Positions 36,125-45,831 of a stretch of DNA of 64,000 bases are shown one piece after another. The notes beneath the pieces were generated by a model. The model was not told where the DNA came from. It searched no databases and saw only the letters and a list, made by a program, of their open reading frames with translations. Source of the stretch: Lachnospiraceae bacterium (lineage in GTDB: Bacteria; Bacillota; Clostridia; Lachnospirales; Lachnospiraceae); the NCBI GenBank assembly GCA_029071325.1, contig JAIEAP010000003.1, forward strand, positions 51,824 to 115,823, read 5' to 3'. Each line of letters starts with the position of its first letter. The stretch's first letter is position 1. The position numbers and the translations under genes were made by a program.

Positions 36125-37840
36125 ATGAGATTAGACTGCATCATGCACAGAAGCGCTTTTACGGACTGCTATGCGCGAAATGACAAAGAAATCGTGCTCA
36201 ATGTCAGAACAGGAAAAGATATCACTGCCGTCAATGTGATACATGAGGACCCTTATATTGCAGGATGCTCGGGGCACAGTCCTTGGATTGGAAGCCCGGT
36301 GGCGATGCGGATGACGAGAGAGCTGGAATATGCCTATATCTGGAGTGTCAGACTGGAGCCTGCCTTTAAGCGGGAACAATACTGCTTTGAGATCCGAAAA
36401 GGAGAGGAGACGTTATACCTGCTGGAGGATGGACTATATACGCAAGAGAGGTTGCATGCGCCCGGAAGGATGCGGCAATACTTTAAGTTTCCGTGGCTGA
36501 ACCATGCAGATGTAGCCCGGTATCCGTCGTGGGTTCAGGATACTGTCTGGTATCAGATCATGCCGGACCGGTTCTGTCGGGGAAATCTGTCCGGTATCAC
36601 GAGTAAGCTGCCATATCTGAGAGATTTGGGTATTACGGGGATTTACCTTACTCCTGTTTTTGAATCGGACAGCGATCACAAATACAATACTTTTGATTAT
36701 AAGAAAATCGATCCTGATTTCGGGGATGAGGGAGATATGAAGGAGCTGGTCCAAAAGGCTCATGAACTGGGAATCCGGGTCATGCTGGATGCTGTTTTTA
36801 ACCACTGCGGCGTAAAATTTTTTGCATGGCAGGATGTGCTTGTCAATGGGGAACAGTCCGTATACTATGACTGGTTCTTTGTAAATCAGCCGATAGATGC
36901 GTATGATCGTTCGAATACTAAGGATGGACGGTATTTTTCCTTTGCTTTTGAAGCGTATATGCCGAAGCTAAATACGAATAACCCCGGGGTCATGGACTAT
37001 TTTCTTGATATCTGCAGGTATTGGGTGCAGGAGTGGGGGATTGACGGCATCCGCTTTGATGTGGGAAATGAGATATCTCATGCCTTTATCAAAAAGCTTC
37101 GCAGCGAACTAAAACAAATAAATCCGGAACTGTTCCTGTTAGGAGAGATCTGGCACGATTCCATTCAGTGGCTGTTAGGGGATGAATACGATTCTGTGAT
37201 GAATTATCCTTTTGTGGAGAGTCTGAATGATTTTTGGGTAGATGACGGATGTGACGGTCATGAGAGAATGGATGCAAAGGGACTGATGTACCGGATCAAC
37301 CGTTGTTATGCCATGTACCCGGAGCAGGTGAACCAGGTATTGTTCAATTTTCTGGACACCCACGATATCAGTCGGGCGTATGACCGGTGCGGCAGTCTGG
37401 ATGTCTTGATGCAGCAGCTTGTGATTCTGATGACGATGCCGGGATCGCCCTGCTTATACTACGGAACCGAACTTGCAATGCCCAATGACAGCAGGCTGTA
37501 CAATCGGGATAAGATGCCCTGGGAGGAGATTGAAAGCGGAAAATACGATCGGATCATGGAAGAGGTAAGGGCGCTTATTGCATTAAGGAAAAGTTATCCG
37601 CATATGAAGAGCGCAGATATCGTATGGAAGCATGATCCCAAGCACAGCCGTTTGATCCGCTACACAAAAAAGGCAGAAGGAAGCAGGCAGACCATCGAAG
37701 TGTATCTGAACGCTCACCCGCTTTGGGAGACGCAGGATGGTATTGCCGTCAAGCACACCGGGAAGATTTTGTATTGCAGAAATTATGCAGACGGGCGTCT
37801 GCTGTCAGACGGTATCCTGATTTTGAGGACGGATGACTAA
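36125..37840 (+). CDS. GH13 alpha-glucan hydrolase, neopullulanase/maltogenic amylase type
   Basis: A 571-residue cytoplasmic enzyme (no signal peptide) that should cut malto-oligosaccharides, cyclodextrin or pullulan. An N-terminal CBM34-like beta domain (residues 1-120) precedes the barrel (WYQIMPDRF). The four GH13 regions are intact: DAVFNH (from residue 222), IRFDVGNE with nucleophile Asp312, GEIW with acid/base Glu341, and DTHDISR with Asp414. GGGAGGG precedes the ATG at 36125; an earlier in-frame ATG has no site. Compare the catalytically altered GH13 at 47,465. Confidence 0.9.
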   Translation: MRLDCIMHRSAFTDCYARNDKEIVLNVRTGKDITAVNVIHEDPYIAGCSGHSPWIGSPVAMRMTRELEYAYIWSVRLEPAFKREQYCFEIRKGEETLYLLEDGLYTQERLHAPGRMRQYFKFPWLNHADVARYPSWVQDTVWYQIMPDRFCRGNLSGITSKLPYLRDLGITGIYLTPVFESDSDHKYNTFDYKKIDPDFGDEGDMKELVQKAHELGIRVMLDAVFNHCGVKFFAWQDVLVNGEQSVYYDWFFVNQPIDAYDRSNTKDGRYFSFAFEAYMPKLNTNNPGVMDYFLDICRYWVQEWGIDGIRFDVGNEISHAFIKKLRSELKQINPELFLLGEIWHDSIQWLLGDEYDSVMNYPFVESLNDFWVDDGCDGHERMDAKGLMYRINRCYAMYPEQVNQVLFNFLDTHDISRAYDRCGSLDVLMQQLVILMTMPGSPCLYYGTELAMPNDSRLYNRDKMPWEEIESGKYDRIMEEVRALIALRKSYPHMKSADIVWKHDPKHSRLIRYTKKAEGSRQTIEVYLNAHPLWETQDGIAVKHTGKILYCRNYADGRLLSDGILILRTDD

Positions 37841-37861
37841 AGAAAGAGAGGGACGGATGCG

Positions 37862-38395
37862 ATGGACACAATGACTGTGAATGAAAAGGGATATAGGATC
37901 ATAAAACTGCTGGGGCACGGAAAGGGAGGTTATTCTTATCTTGCCACCGATGAGCAGCGGGAATATGTGTTAAAACAGATTCATCATGAGCCCTGTGATT
38001 ATTACCAGTTTGGGAATAAGATCGAGGCGGAAAAGAGAGATTACGAGAGGCTGAGAAAGACCGGGATACGGATGCCCCAAATGCTGGATATCGACGAGGA
38101 AAAGGAACGGATTCTCAAGGAATATATAGAAGGACCGACGATCTATGAACTGGTGTTAAGGAACCGGATGGAGGAGATTTTTCTGACACAGGTGAGGGAT
38201 ATGTGCACGCGGGTGCAGCAGGCAGGGCTTAACATTGATTATTTTCCCACAAATTTTGTAGTGTGTGAGGGTGAGATTTACTATATAGATTATGAATGCA
38301 ATGAATACATGGAGGAGTGGGATTTTGAACACTGGGGCGTGAAGTACTGGTCGAAAACGGCGGAGTTCCTGCGGTATGTGGAGGAACACAAATAG
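37862..38395 (+). CDS. Small protein-kinase-like protein
   Basis: A 177-residue protein with a reduced kinase fold. LGHGKGGYSYLA is a Gly-rich loop, YVLKQIHHE the ATP-binding Lys, ILKEYIEGPTI the hinge. The catalytic loop reads LNIDYFPTNFVV, keeping Asp and Asn at kinase spacing. YYIDYECN stands where the metal-binding DFG would be. Such short forms resemble aminoglycoside/lipopolysaccharide kinase-like proteins. It follows the amylase by 21 bases and probably shares its transcript. The substrate is unknown; a sugar or a protein are both possible. Confidence 0.65.
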   Translation: MDTMTVNEKGYRIIKLLGHGKGGYSYLATDEQREYVLKQIHHEPCDYYQFGNKIEAEKRDYERLRKTGIRMPQMLDIDEEKERILKEYIEGPTIYELVLRNRMEEIFLTQVRDMCTRVQQAGLNIDYFPTNFVVCEGEIYYIDYECNEYMEEWDFEHWGVKYWSKTAEFLRYVEEHK

Positions 38396-38405
38396 CATAA
38401 AACGT

Positions 38406-38451
38406 AAGAGGGTATCCCTTAAGCCGGTTTATGGCTTCGGGATACCTTCTT
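38406..38451. terminator. Bidirectional terminator between the kinase-like gene and cotJC
   Basis: GGTATCCC and AAGCC pair with GGCTT and GGGATACC (38411-38446), with AAGA before and TTCTT after. Confidence 0.75.
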
Positions 38452-38464
38452 ATTGCTGTGAAGC

Positions 38465-39076
38465 CTATTTACAGCCGCAATTCTTATCAATGACAGGATT
38501 GCAGTAGTAGAAGTTATTGGAATCCAGGTGCTCCTGAACCATGCGCAGGGCTTCACCGAAACGCTGGAAGTGTACGATCTCTCTTGCCCGCAGGAAGCGG
38601 ATGGGATCAATGACATCAGGATCCTTGGCAACACGCAGGATATTGTCGTAGGTAGTGCGGGCTTTCTGTTCCGCGGCAAGGTTCTCTGTAAGATCCGTGA
38701 TGGGATCGCCCTTGGACTGGAATTCACATGCGTTCTGCGGAACTCCGCCAGCCGCCTGGGGCCATACGGCAAGGGTGTGGTCGATATAATAGGGACCGAA
38801 CCCGGATGCTTTGATTTCCTCCGGAGTCAGATTGCGGGTCAGCTGGTGGACGATGGTAGCCACCATCTCAAAGTGTGCGATTTCCTCCGTGCCAATGTCT
38901 GTCAGCACATTGGCAACCTCGCGGTACGGAATCGAATAGCGCTGGGATAGATAGCGCAGGGAAGCGTTGATCTCGCCGTCGGGACCACCGTACTGGCTCA
39001 TGATATATTGGGCCATTTTTGGGTCCGTCTGTTTGATGTTGACGGGGTATTCCAATCTCTTCTCATAATTCCACAT
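38465..39076 (-). CDS. cotJC: Spore coat protein CotJC, manganese-catalase fold
   Basis: CotJC is a spore-coat component related to manganese catalases. The 203 residues show YLSQRYSIPYREVANVLTDIGTEEIAHFEMVATIVHQL, AAEQKARTTYDNIL and REIVHFQRFGEAL, which place the Glu and His ligands of a dimetal centre. It ends with Cys pairs (YCNPVIDKNCGCK). The start at 39076 (MWNYEKRLEYPV) has AAGGAGG nine bases upstream and overlaps the cotJB stop as TAATG. Expressed in the mother cell in known spore formers. Confidence 0.95.
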   Translation of the reverse strand: MWNYEKRLEYPVNIKQTDPKMAQYIMSQYGGPDGEINASLRYLSQRYSIPYREVANVLTDIGTEEIAHFEMVATIVHQLTRNLTPEEIKASGFGPYYIDHTLAVWPQAAGGVPQNACEFQSKGDPITDLTENLAAEQKARTTYDNILRVAKDPDVIDPIRFLRAREIVHFQRFGEALRMVQEHLDSNNFYYCNPVIDKNCGCK

Positions 39077-39342
39077 TACTTGCAGCCTCCTTCCCATGGG
39101 TTGGGCGCTGACGCCCAGCTCCAGTTGCCATCGCAGTCCACACCGTCCAGAGTCAGGGGGCCGTACTGTTCTTCATACATTTTCATGGCTTTTTTCCGAA
39201 GTCCCTGAAAATGTTTGTAATAGGACAGAGCCTCCTCATCATAAGGATGAGTATCAAGGTAAAGCGCCGTATCATATGCGACAAAGCTGACCTGATCCAG
39301 CCAGGTCAGCAACTGGGATTTATTCATAGGTGTATTCATCAT
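39076..39342 (-). CDS. cotJB: Spore coat protein CotJB
   Basis: An 88-residue partner of CotJC. LLTWLDQVSFVAYDTALYLDTHPYDEEALSYYKHFQGLRKKAMKMYE is the family core; the end is rich in Trp and Gly (NWSWASAPNPWEGGCK). The start at 39342 has AGGAGG six bases upstream and overlaps the cotJA stop as ATGA, so translation is coupled along the operon. Confidence 0.95.
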   Translation of the reverse strand: MMNTPMNKSQLLTWLDQVSFVAYDTALYLDTHPYDEEALSYYKHFQGLRKKAMKMYEEQYGPLTLDGVDCDGNWSWASAPNPWEGGCK

Positions 39343-39551
39343 AGGCGGCCTCCTGTACATGAATGAAAGGGTTTGTTGAGTTCTTTAAAGACCGTACCCC
39401 AATGCAATGCCTCGTCCGGTTCGTACAATTCACGAAATTGCTGCCAGGGCACATACGCCATGGCAAGTTCCTGACCGGATGCAGATTGGCACATATATGG
39501 AGTACGCATAGAAGAAACGGGTTTGTTCAACTGACAACTGCAATTGTTCAT
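39339..39551 (-). CDS. cotJA: Spore coat associated protein CotJA
   Basis: A 70-residue CotJA homologue: MAYVPWQQFRELYEPDEALHWGTVFKELNKPF is the diagnostic segment, with a Cys-containing N-terminus (MNNCSCQLNKP). CotJA is needed for assembly of CotJC into the coat in Bacillus. GAGAGG lies seven bases before the ATG at 39551, whose ATGA overlaps the stop of a short upstream ORF. Confidence 0.93.
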   Translation of the reverse strand: MNNCSCQLNKPVSSMRTPYMCQSASGQELAMAYVPWQQFRELYEPDEALHWGTVFKELNKPFHSCTGGRL

Positions 39552-39643
39552 ATGCGAACCTCTCTTATAGGATATTTACAATATAGTCTATGTGTCATAG
39601 GAGGGATGGGTTCCAGGCGTTTTTCATACTGATGTTTAGCCAT
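39548..39643 (-). CDS. Short ORF coupled to cotJA, possible small coat protein
   Basis: A 31-codon ORF, MAKHQYEKRLEPIPPMTHR to REVRI, with AAAGGAG nine bases before its ATG. Its TGA overlaps the cotJA ATG as ATGA, the same coupling that joins the next genes. The stretch YEKRLEPIP resembles the N-terminus of CotJC (YEKRLEYPV). I recognise no family; context suggests a small coat or leader peptide of the cotJ operon. Confidence 0.5.
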   Translation of the reverse strand: MAKHQYEKRLEPIPPMTHRLYCKYPIREVRI

Positions 39644-39659
39644 GAAAACCGGCTCCTTT

Positions 39660-39807
39660 CTCCGTGGTTTACATCTCTGCAGCAGATTGCCTTGAACTGG
39701 TGCGTGTAAATTTCGCTGTCGCTGGTATATCATAAGTTTTGTGTCTTTTTTATGCTTCGACAATCCTTATGCGCTGTCCGTCTGCTGCAGGGCTGTAAAC
39801 CATGGAG
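39660..39807. repeat. Imperfect inverted repeat upstream of the cotJ operon
   Basis: Two 27-base arms, 39660-39686 and 39781-39807, match in inverse orientation at 24 positions (core CTGCAGCAGA). They enclose 94 bases. It may be a small mobile-element relic or a regulatory structure; the cotJ promoter should lie inside or beside it. The remainder of the 355-base gap up to feoA contains only the feo promoter. Confidence 0.6.
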
Positions 39808-39897
39808 AGTGGTGCATAGATTTCACGACAGGAGTGATGTGTCTGTTTCCTCTGGCATCCGATCTGCAAAACGCGGAAACTCAAGATGAATTTGCCA

Positions 39898-39926
39898 TTG
39901 TATAATAGGACAACCTGCGTTAAAAT
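39898..39926 (+). promoter_or_regulatory. Probable feo promoter
   Basis: TTGTAT (39898-39903), 17 bases, TAAAAT (39921-39926). I see no clear Fur or DtxR box beside it. Confidence 0.45.
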
Positions 39927-39998
39927 AGTGTGTGCGAATGAACAAATGGGTACAATGGCGGGGGAACACGAGTATCCAGTCAGGGAAGGAATGTAATT

Positions 39999-40268
39999 AT
40001 GACATTAGATAAATTGCCGATTGGCAGGGAAGCTGTGATAACAAAAGTGGGCGGCGAAGGTATCCTGCGATGCCGTTTCCTGGATATGGGATTGATTCCC
40101 AAGACGAGGGTGACTGTGCGCAAGGTTGCGCCTATGGGTGATCCGATAGAACTGGAGATCCGGGGCTACGAGCTTACCATTCGTAAGGAGGATGCAGGAC
40201 AGATCGAAGTGGTATATCCGGGAGAGGAAGAAGATGCAGGAATGACAGCGGGGGTGATACATAGATGA
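39999..40268 (+). CDS. feoA: Ferrous iron transport protein FeoA
   Basis: FeoA is a small SH3-like cytoplasmic protein required for FeoB-mediated ferrous iron uptake. The 89 residues show LDKLPIGREAVITKVGGEGILRCRFLDMGLIPKTRVTVRKVAPMGDPIELEIRGYELTIRK-type sequence throughout. GGGAAGG precedes the ATG. It overlaps feoB by four bases. Confidence 0.96.
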   Translation: MTLDKLPIGREAVITKVGGEGILRCRFLDMGLIPKTRVTVRKVAPMGDPIELEIRGYELTIRKEDAGQIEVVYPGEEEDAGMTAGVIHR

Positions 40269-42271
40269 TATTTGCATTGGCAGGAAATCAGAATTGTGGA
40301 AAAACCACGTTGTTTAATCAACTGACCGGATCTAACCAGCATGTGGGGAATTTCCCGGGAGTAACGGTGGAGCAGAAAATGGGAGAACTACGGTCGCACA
40401 AGGGTTGTTCCGTTGTGGACCTTCCGGGTATTTACTCCTTAAGGCCCTATACGAATGAGGAGATCGTTACCAGAGATTTTATCCTGAATCAGAATCCCGA
40501 TGGAATTATCAATATTGTAGATGCTACCAATATCGAGCGGAATCTGTATCTGACATTACAATTGTTAGAAATGCATATTCCCATGGTGCTGGCATTAAAT
40601 ATGATGGATGAGGTGCGCAGCAACGGCGGCAGTATCAATGTAAAGGAAATGACGGAGGCGCTGGGCATCCCGGTGGTTCCCATCAGTGCGGCAAAGGGGG
40701 AAGGGATCGAGGACCTGATCCATGAGGCGCTGCATGTGGCGAAGCACAGAATATACCCCAAAGTCACAGATTTCTGTGAGAAAGGTCCGGTACACCGCTG
40801 TATCCATGCGGTGTCTCATCAGGTGGAGGATCACGCGCAGCGAATCGGCATGTCTCCGCGTTTTGCGGCCTCCAAGATCGTAGAGCAGGATGAAGATATT
40901 GTAAAGAGGCTGGATTTAAGCCAGAACGAGCTGGAAATGATGGAGCACAGTGTGGAGGAGATGGAGACGGACCACAACATGGACCGGAATGCGGCTATGG
41001 CGGATATGCGCTATACATTTATCGAGAAAGTCTGCCACAGGTCTGTCATCAAGTGCCAGGAGAGCCGGGAACACCTAAGGAGTGTAAAAATTGACAATAT
41101 CCTAACGCACCGTTTTCTGGCAATTCCCATGTTTCTTCTGATCATGATACTGGTATTCTATCTGACATTCGGTCTGATCGGGGACGGCCTGTCAGATCTT
41201 CTTGCAGAGGGGATTGATTATGTGACAGGTCTTGCGGACCGCGGACTGACGGCATACGGGATCAATGAGGTGGTACATAGCCTGGTGATCGACGGGATCT
41301 TCGCCGGTGTGGGGAGTGTGCTCAGTTTTCTCCCCATTATCGTGGTGTTGTTTTTCTTCCTGTCCATACTGGAGGATTCCGGTTATATGGCGAGGGTGGC
41401 ATTTGTGATGGATCATCTGCTGCGCAAGATTGGGCTTTCCGGCAGGAGTTTTGTTCCTATGCTGATAGGTTTCGGCTGCACGGTGCCTGCGGTGATGTCC
41501 AGTCGGACTCTTGCCTCTGAGCGTGACCGGAAAATGACAATTATGCTGACTCCGTTTATCAGTTGCTCGGCGAAAATACCAATCTATGCAGTGTTTACGG
41601 CAGCATTTTTTGAAAAATACCAGGCCCTTGTGATGACCGGGCTCTACATCGGAGGCATGGCAGTGGGGATTCTGGTGGCGCTCGTGTTTAAGCATACTGC
41701 GTTTCGTGGAAAGCCGATGCCTTTTGTGATGGAGCTGCCCAATTACCGTCTTCCTTCCCCCAAAAGTGTTGTACTGCTGATGTGGGATAAGGCAAAGGAT
41801 TTTATTCAGCGTGCATTTACCATTATATTTGTGGCAACTATTATCATATGGTTTTTGCAGACCTTCGACAGCCGTCTGAATGTGGTGGATAACAGTGCGG
41901 ACAGCCTGCTTGCCGGTATCGGACGCGTGCTTGCTCCGGTGTTTGCCCCGTTAGGATTCGGGGACTGGCGTATTTCCACATCGCTGATCACAGGCTTTAC
42001 TGCCAAAGAAGCCGTTGTCAGCACCATGGGTGTGTTGATGGGAACCAATGTGGCATCTTTGGGAGCAGTGCTCAGCGGATTGTTTACTCCGGCATCGGCA
42101 TTGAGCTTCCTGGTGTTTACACTACTGTATACGCCCTGCGTGGCAGCGGTGGCGTCCATCCGGCGGGAAATGCATTCCGGCTTGAAGGCGGCGGGTATCG
42201 TAGTGATGCAGTGCCTGATTGCATGGCTGGTCTCTTTTGCGGTGTACCGGCTGGGTGTGGTGCTGTTTTAA
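40265..42271 (+). CDS. feoB: Ferrous iron transporter FeoB
   Basis: FeoB imports Fe2+ through the membrane under control of a G domain. The 668 residues begin with G1 GNQNCGKTTLFN, G3 DLPGIYSL and G4 NMMD. A helical GDI-like region follows, then about eight membrane segments with the conserved FIGFGCTVPAV-like (LIGFGCTVPAVMSSRTL) and ISCSAKIPIYA motifs, whose Cys residues lie in the gate. Start ATG overlaps feoA. Confidence 0.97.
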   Translation: MIFALAGNQNCGKTTLFNQLTGSNQHVGNFPGVTVEQKMGELRSHKGCSVVDLPGIYSLRPYTNEEIVTRDFILNQNPDGIINIVDATNIERNLYLTLQLLEMHIPMVLALNMMDEVRSNGGSINVKEMTEALGIPVVPISAAKGEGIEDLIHEALHVAKHRIYPKVTDFCEKGPVHRCIHAVSHQVEDHAQRIGMSPRFAASKIVEQDEDIVKRLDLSQNELEMMEHSVEEMETDHNMDRNAAMADMRYTFIEKVCHRSVIKCQESREHLRSVKIDNILTHRFLAIPMFLLIMILVFYLTFGLIGDGLSDLLAEGIDYVTGLADRGLTAYGINEVVHSLVIDGIFAGVGSVLSFLPIIVVLFFFLSILEDSGYMARVAFVMDHLLRKIGLSGRSFVPMLIGFGCTVPAVMSSRTLASERDRKMTIMLTPFISCSAKIPIYAVFTAAFFEKYQALVMTGLYIGGMAVGILVALVFKHTAFRGKPMPFVMELPNYRLPSPKSVVLLMWDKAKDFIQRAFTIIFVATIIIWFLQTFDSRLNVVDNSADSLLAGIGRVLAPVFAPLGFGDWRISTSLITGFTAKEAVVSTMGVLMGTNVASLGAVLSGLFTPASALSFLVFTLLYTPCVAAVASIRREMHSGLKAAGIVVMQCLIAWLVSFAVYRLGVVLF

Positions 42272-42317
42272 CGGCAGGAGGATCAGGTGAAGAAGGAGCG
42301 TATGGGAGGAAGCGTAC

Positions 42318-42518
42318 ATGACGGTACAGGATATTCTTATTCTGTTATTGCTTGCCGGATGGTTGGCGGCGGCGCTTATACATATGTGTAAAAAGCGTGG
42401 GAGCTGCACCGGCTGCGAAGGCTGCAGAGCCTGCGGGGGGTGTGGAGATCAGGTGAATTCTAAATGCGCAGCTCAGGCAGAAAGAACTTGTAATATGGGA
42501 AACGGTAAGTTACAATAG
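42318..42518 (+). CDS. FeoB-associated Cys-rich membrane protein
   Basis: A 66-residue protein with one N-terminal membrane helix (ILILLLLAGWLAAALIHM) and a cytoplasmic Cys cluster, CTGCEGCRACGGC, plus two later Cys. Such proteins follow feoB in many Firmicutes and probably handle iron or redox state, in place of FeoC. GGGAGG lies nine bases before the ATG. Confidence 0.85.
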   Translation: MTVQDILILLLLAGWLAAALIHMCKKRGSCTGCEGCRACGGCGDQVNSKCAAQAERTCNMGNGKLQ

Positions 42519-42551
42519 ATGAAATGATGAAATGAAGAAAGAGGCAGGAAT

Positions 42552-44012
42552 ATGAGTAAAGTAAGAACAAGATTTGCACCAAGCCCTACCGGCAGAATGC
42601 ATGTGGGTAATTTGCGTACGGCGCTGTACGCCTATCTGATTGCCAAGCATGAGGGCGGCGATTTTATTTTGAGAATAGAAGATACGGACCAGGAGCGTTA
42701 TGTGGATGGAGCAGTGGATATCATTTACCGCACGCTTGAGAAGACGGGACTGATCCATGACGAGGGGCCGGATAAGGATGGCGGTGTGGGACCGTACATC
42801 CAGAGTGAGCGCCAGGCAAAAGGCGTCTATCTGGAATATGCGAAGCAGCTGGTCGAGAAGGGCGAGGCATATTATTGCTTTTGTGACAAGGAGCGTCTGG
42901 AGAGCCTTCGGCAGACAGTGGCAGGTAAGGAGATCATCGTGTATGACAAGCATTGTCTGAAGCTTACCCAGGAGGAGATTGACAGGAATCTGGCGGCAGG
43001 TGTACCCTATGTGATCCGGCAGAACAATCCTGCTACAGGCGTCACTACATTTCAGGATGAGATTTACGGCGAAATATCGGTGGATAATGCAGAGCTGGAT
43101 GACATGATTCTGATCAAGTCCGACGGTTATCCCACTTACAATTTTGCTAATGTGGTGGATGATCATCTGATGGGTATCACTCATGTGGTCCGGGGCAATG
43201 AGTATCTGTCCTCTTCACCCAAATATAACCGCCTCTATGAAGCCTTTGGCTGGGAGGTTCCGGTATATGTGCACTGTCCGCTGATCACCAATGAGGAGCA
43301 TCAGAAGTTAAGTAAGCGCTGCGGGCATTCTTCCTATGAGGATCTCATGGAGCAGGGATTCCTGACAGAGGCGGTAGTGAATTTTGTGGCGCTTCTGGGC
43401 TGGAGTCCTGCGGAGAACCGTGAGATATTTTCTCTGGAGGAACTGGTTCAGGTATTTGATTATCACCATATGAGCAAGTCTCCTGCAGTGTTTGATTATA
43501 CCAAGTTAAAATGGATGAACGGCGAGTATATCAAGGCGATGCCTTTTGAGACGTTCTATGATATGGCGCAGCCCTTTATCAAGGCGGTTATCACGAAGGA
43601 TCTTGATCTGAAATCTATTGCGCGGATGGTACAGACCAGAATTGAGGTATTTCCTGATATTGCAGACCATATTGATTTCTTTGAGGAATTGCCGGAATAT
43701 GATACGGCTATGTACTGTCACAAGAAGATGAAGACTACGGAGGAGAGTTCCCTTGCAGTATTGCAGGAGGTACTGCCGTTGCTTTCGGCACAGGAGGATT
43801 ACAGCAATGACGCGCTTTATCAGATGCTTACGGAATATGTGGCGGAGCACGGCTACAAGAATGGCTATGTGTTATGGCCTATCCGTACCGCAGTGTCCGG
43901 AAAGCAGATGACGCCGGCAGGCGCCACCGAGATTATGGCGGTTTTGGGCAAAGAAGAGTCTTTGCGCCGTATCCGTATCGGAATCCAGAAGGTATCTCAT
44001 GCAATGGAATAA
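42552..44012 (+). CDS. gltX: Glutamate--tRNA ligase
   Basis: A class I aminoacyl-tRNA synthetase of 486 residues. [25 protein letters not shown] holds the HIGH-type motif (HVGN), and [10 protein letters not shown] the KMSKS-type motif. [10 protein letters not shown] and [19 protein letters not shown] are GltX hallmarks; the C-terminal half is helical as in GluRS. Whether it is discriminating or also charges tRNA-Gln cannot be decided here. The helicase start overlaps its end by 14 bases. Confidence 0.96.
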   Translation: MSKVRTRFAPSPTGRMHVGNLRTALYAYLIAKHEGGDFILRIEDTDQERYVDGAVDIIYRTLEKTGLIHDEGPDKDGGVGPYIQSERQAKGVYLEYAKQLVEKGEAYYCFCDKERLESLRQTVAGKEIIVYDKHCLKLTQEEIDRNLAAGVPYVIRQNNPATGVTTFQDEIYGEISVDNAELDDMILIKSDGYPTYNFANVVDDHLMGITHVVRGNEYLSSSPKYNRLYEAFGWEVPVYVHCPLITNEEHQKLSKRCGHSSYEDLMEQGFLTEAVVNFVALLGWSPAENREIFSLEELVQVFDYHHMSKSPAVFDYTKLKWMNGEYIKAMPFETFYDMAQPFIKAVITKDLDLKSIARMVQTRIEVFPDIADHIDFFEELPEYDTAMYCHKKMKTTEESSLAVLQEVLPLLSAQEDYSNDALYQMLTEYVAEHGYKNGYVLWPIRTAVSGKQMTPAGATEIMAVLGKEESLRRIRIGIQKVSHAME

Positions 44013-45831
44013 AGCACAGCAGGAAGCGATCAGCTTCCTAAGCGGACCCTGCCTGACTCTGGCGGGGCCCGGTTCCGGCAAGACAGCCGTGATTACCCAA
44101 CGTACATACAATTTAATACACCAGTGGGGAGTAGACCCTTCCCACATTCTGGTGGTGACCTTCACCCGTTTGGCGGCACAGGAGATGCGGGAACGTTTCT
44201 TATGTCTGGAGGGGCAGAAGAGTACCCGGGTTACATTCGGGACATTTCATGCTGTTTTCTTCATGATATTAAAGCATGCCTATGGATATACTTCTGACAG
44301 CATTCTGCGGCAGGATGAGAAGCTGACATTGATGAAGCAGCTCATTCGCCGTTTCCATGTGGATTATGAGGATGAGACCGAGTGTATAGCCATGCTTCTG
44401 GCAGAGATCAGCAATGTCAAGAATTCCCACATAGATGTGGAGCATTATTATTCCACTAACGTGGGGGAACAGGTATTTCGTGATATCTACCGGGCATATC
44501 AGAAGGAATTACACCGGCGCAGGCGCATTGATTTTGATGATATGCTGGTATATACCTACGAATTATTTGCAGAACGTAAGGATATCCTTGCTCAGTGGCA
44601 GGACAAATATCAGTATATTCTGGTGGATGAATTCCAGGATATCAACGGTATCCAGTATGAGATCGTGAAAATGCTTGCCGCACCCCGGAACAATCTGTTT
44701 ATCGTGGGGGATGACGATCAGTCCATCTACCGTTTCCGGCAGGCGCGTCCGGAGATCATGCTGAACTTTGGCAGGGATTATCCGGGAGCGGCACGGATCC
44801 TGCTGGATGTTAATTACCGCTGCGATGCCAATATCGTGGCGGCGGCGGGGCGGGTCATCGCCCATAATCATAACCGGTTTCCCAAGGACATCCGGGCGGA
44901 GCATCAGGCAGAAGCGGCAGTGGTCTGCAAGGTGTATAAGAATCAGAGGGAGGAAAATCTGGGACTGATTCAGGCACTTAAGACCTATTTGGCTTCCGGC
45001 GGGCAGCTCGGTGATGTGGCGGTGCTCTTTCGCACCAACACCCAGCCCAGGCTTTTGATGCAGCAACTGATGGAATACAACATACCGTTTCAGACCAGAG
45101 ATCGGATTCCCAATATCTATGACCACTGGATCATGAAAGACATGGAGGCGTATATCCGTATTGCCGGAGGCAGTAATGCCAGAAGTGATTTCCTGCAGAT
45201 CATGAACCGACCCAACCGCTACATTGGCAGAGACAGTCTGGAGGAGGAGACGGTGGCATTCGATGTGTGGGCAGATTATTATAGCAAGATTGAACAGGAG
45301 TGGATTGCACGGCGGATTGATAAATTAAATCATGATTGTAAAATGCTTGCACGCATGAATCCTTTTTCTGCCATCAATTATATCAGACGGGGGATCGGTT
45401 ATGAGGAATATCTGACAGAGTATGCCAAGAAGCGGAATATCCATCCGGAAGATCTTCTGGACGTGCTGGAGCAGTTGACGGAGCTGGCGAAGGGATTTGA
45501 GAGCTTTCATGACTGGGAAAGGCACCGCCTGGAATATCAGGAAAACCTGCGCGCGGCGGCAGAAGAGCAGCGTCAGAAGAAGGAGGGGGTGGTCCTGTCC
45601 ACTCTGCATAGTTCCAAGGGACTGGAGTATGATATTGTATTTCTTATTGATGTCAACGAGGGAGTAATGCCCTATAAGAAAGCGGTACTGCAAACGGAAT
45701 TGGAGGAAGAGCGCCGGATGTTCTATGTGGGAATGACCCGGGCAAAAAAACAGCTCTACCTGTTTTCGGTAGAGCAGATGGGAAATCATGGGGCAGAGCC
45801 GTCGCGTTTTCTTAAGGAGATGGAGGATTAA
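43999..45831 (+). CDS. UvrD/PcrA-type superfamily 1 DNA helicase
   Basis: A 610-residue 3'-5' helicase of the UvrD/Rep group. Motif I is [15 protein letters not shown], motif [15 protein letters not shown], motif [19 protein letters not shown], motif [18 protein letters not shown], motif [22 protein letters not shown]. It is about 100 residues shorter than PcrA and lacks the PcrA C-terminal extension, so it is a separate paralogue. The ATG lies within the 3' end of gltX. Its stop touches the convergent DUF1292 gene. Confidence 0.93.
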   Translation: MQWNKAQQEAISFLSGPCLTLAGPGSGKTAVITQRTYNLIHQWGVDPSHILVVTFTRLAAQEMRERFLCLEGQKSTRVTFGTFHAVFFMILKHAYGYTSDSILRQDEKLTLMKQLIRRFHVDYEDETECIAMLLAEISNVKNSHIDVEHYYSTNVGEQVFRDIYRAYQKELHRRRRIDFDDMLVYTYELFAERKDILAQWQDKYQYILVDEFQDINGIQYEIVKMLAAPRNNLFIVGDDDQSIYRFRQARPEIMLNFGRDYPGAARILLDVNYRCDANIVAAAGRVIAHNHNRFPKDIRAEHQAEAAVVCKVYKNQREENLGLIQALKTYLASGGQLGDVAVLFRTNTQPRLLMQQLMEYNIPFQTRDRIPNIYDHWIMKDMEAYIRIAGGSNARSDFLQIMNRPNRYIGRDSLEEETVAFDVWADYYSKIEQEWIARRIDKLNHDCKMLARMNPFSAINYIRRGIGYEEYLTEYAKKRNIHPEDLLDVLEQLTELAKGFESFHDWERHRLEYQENLRAAAEEQRQKKEGVVLSTLHSSKGLEYDIVFLIDVNEGVMPYKKAVLQTELEEERRMFYVGMTRAKKQLYLFSVEQMGNHGAEPSRFLKEMED

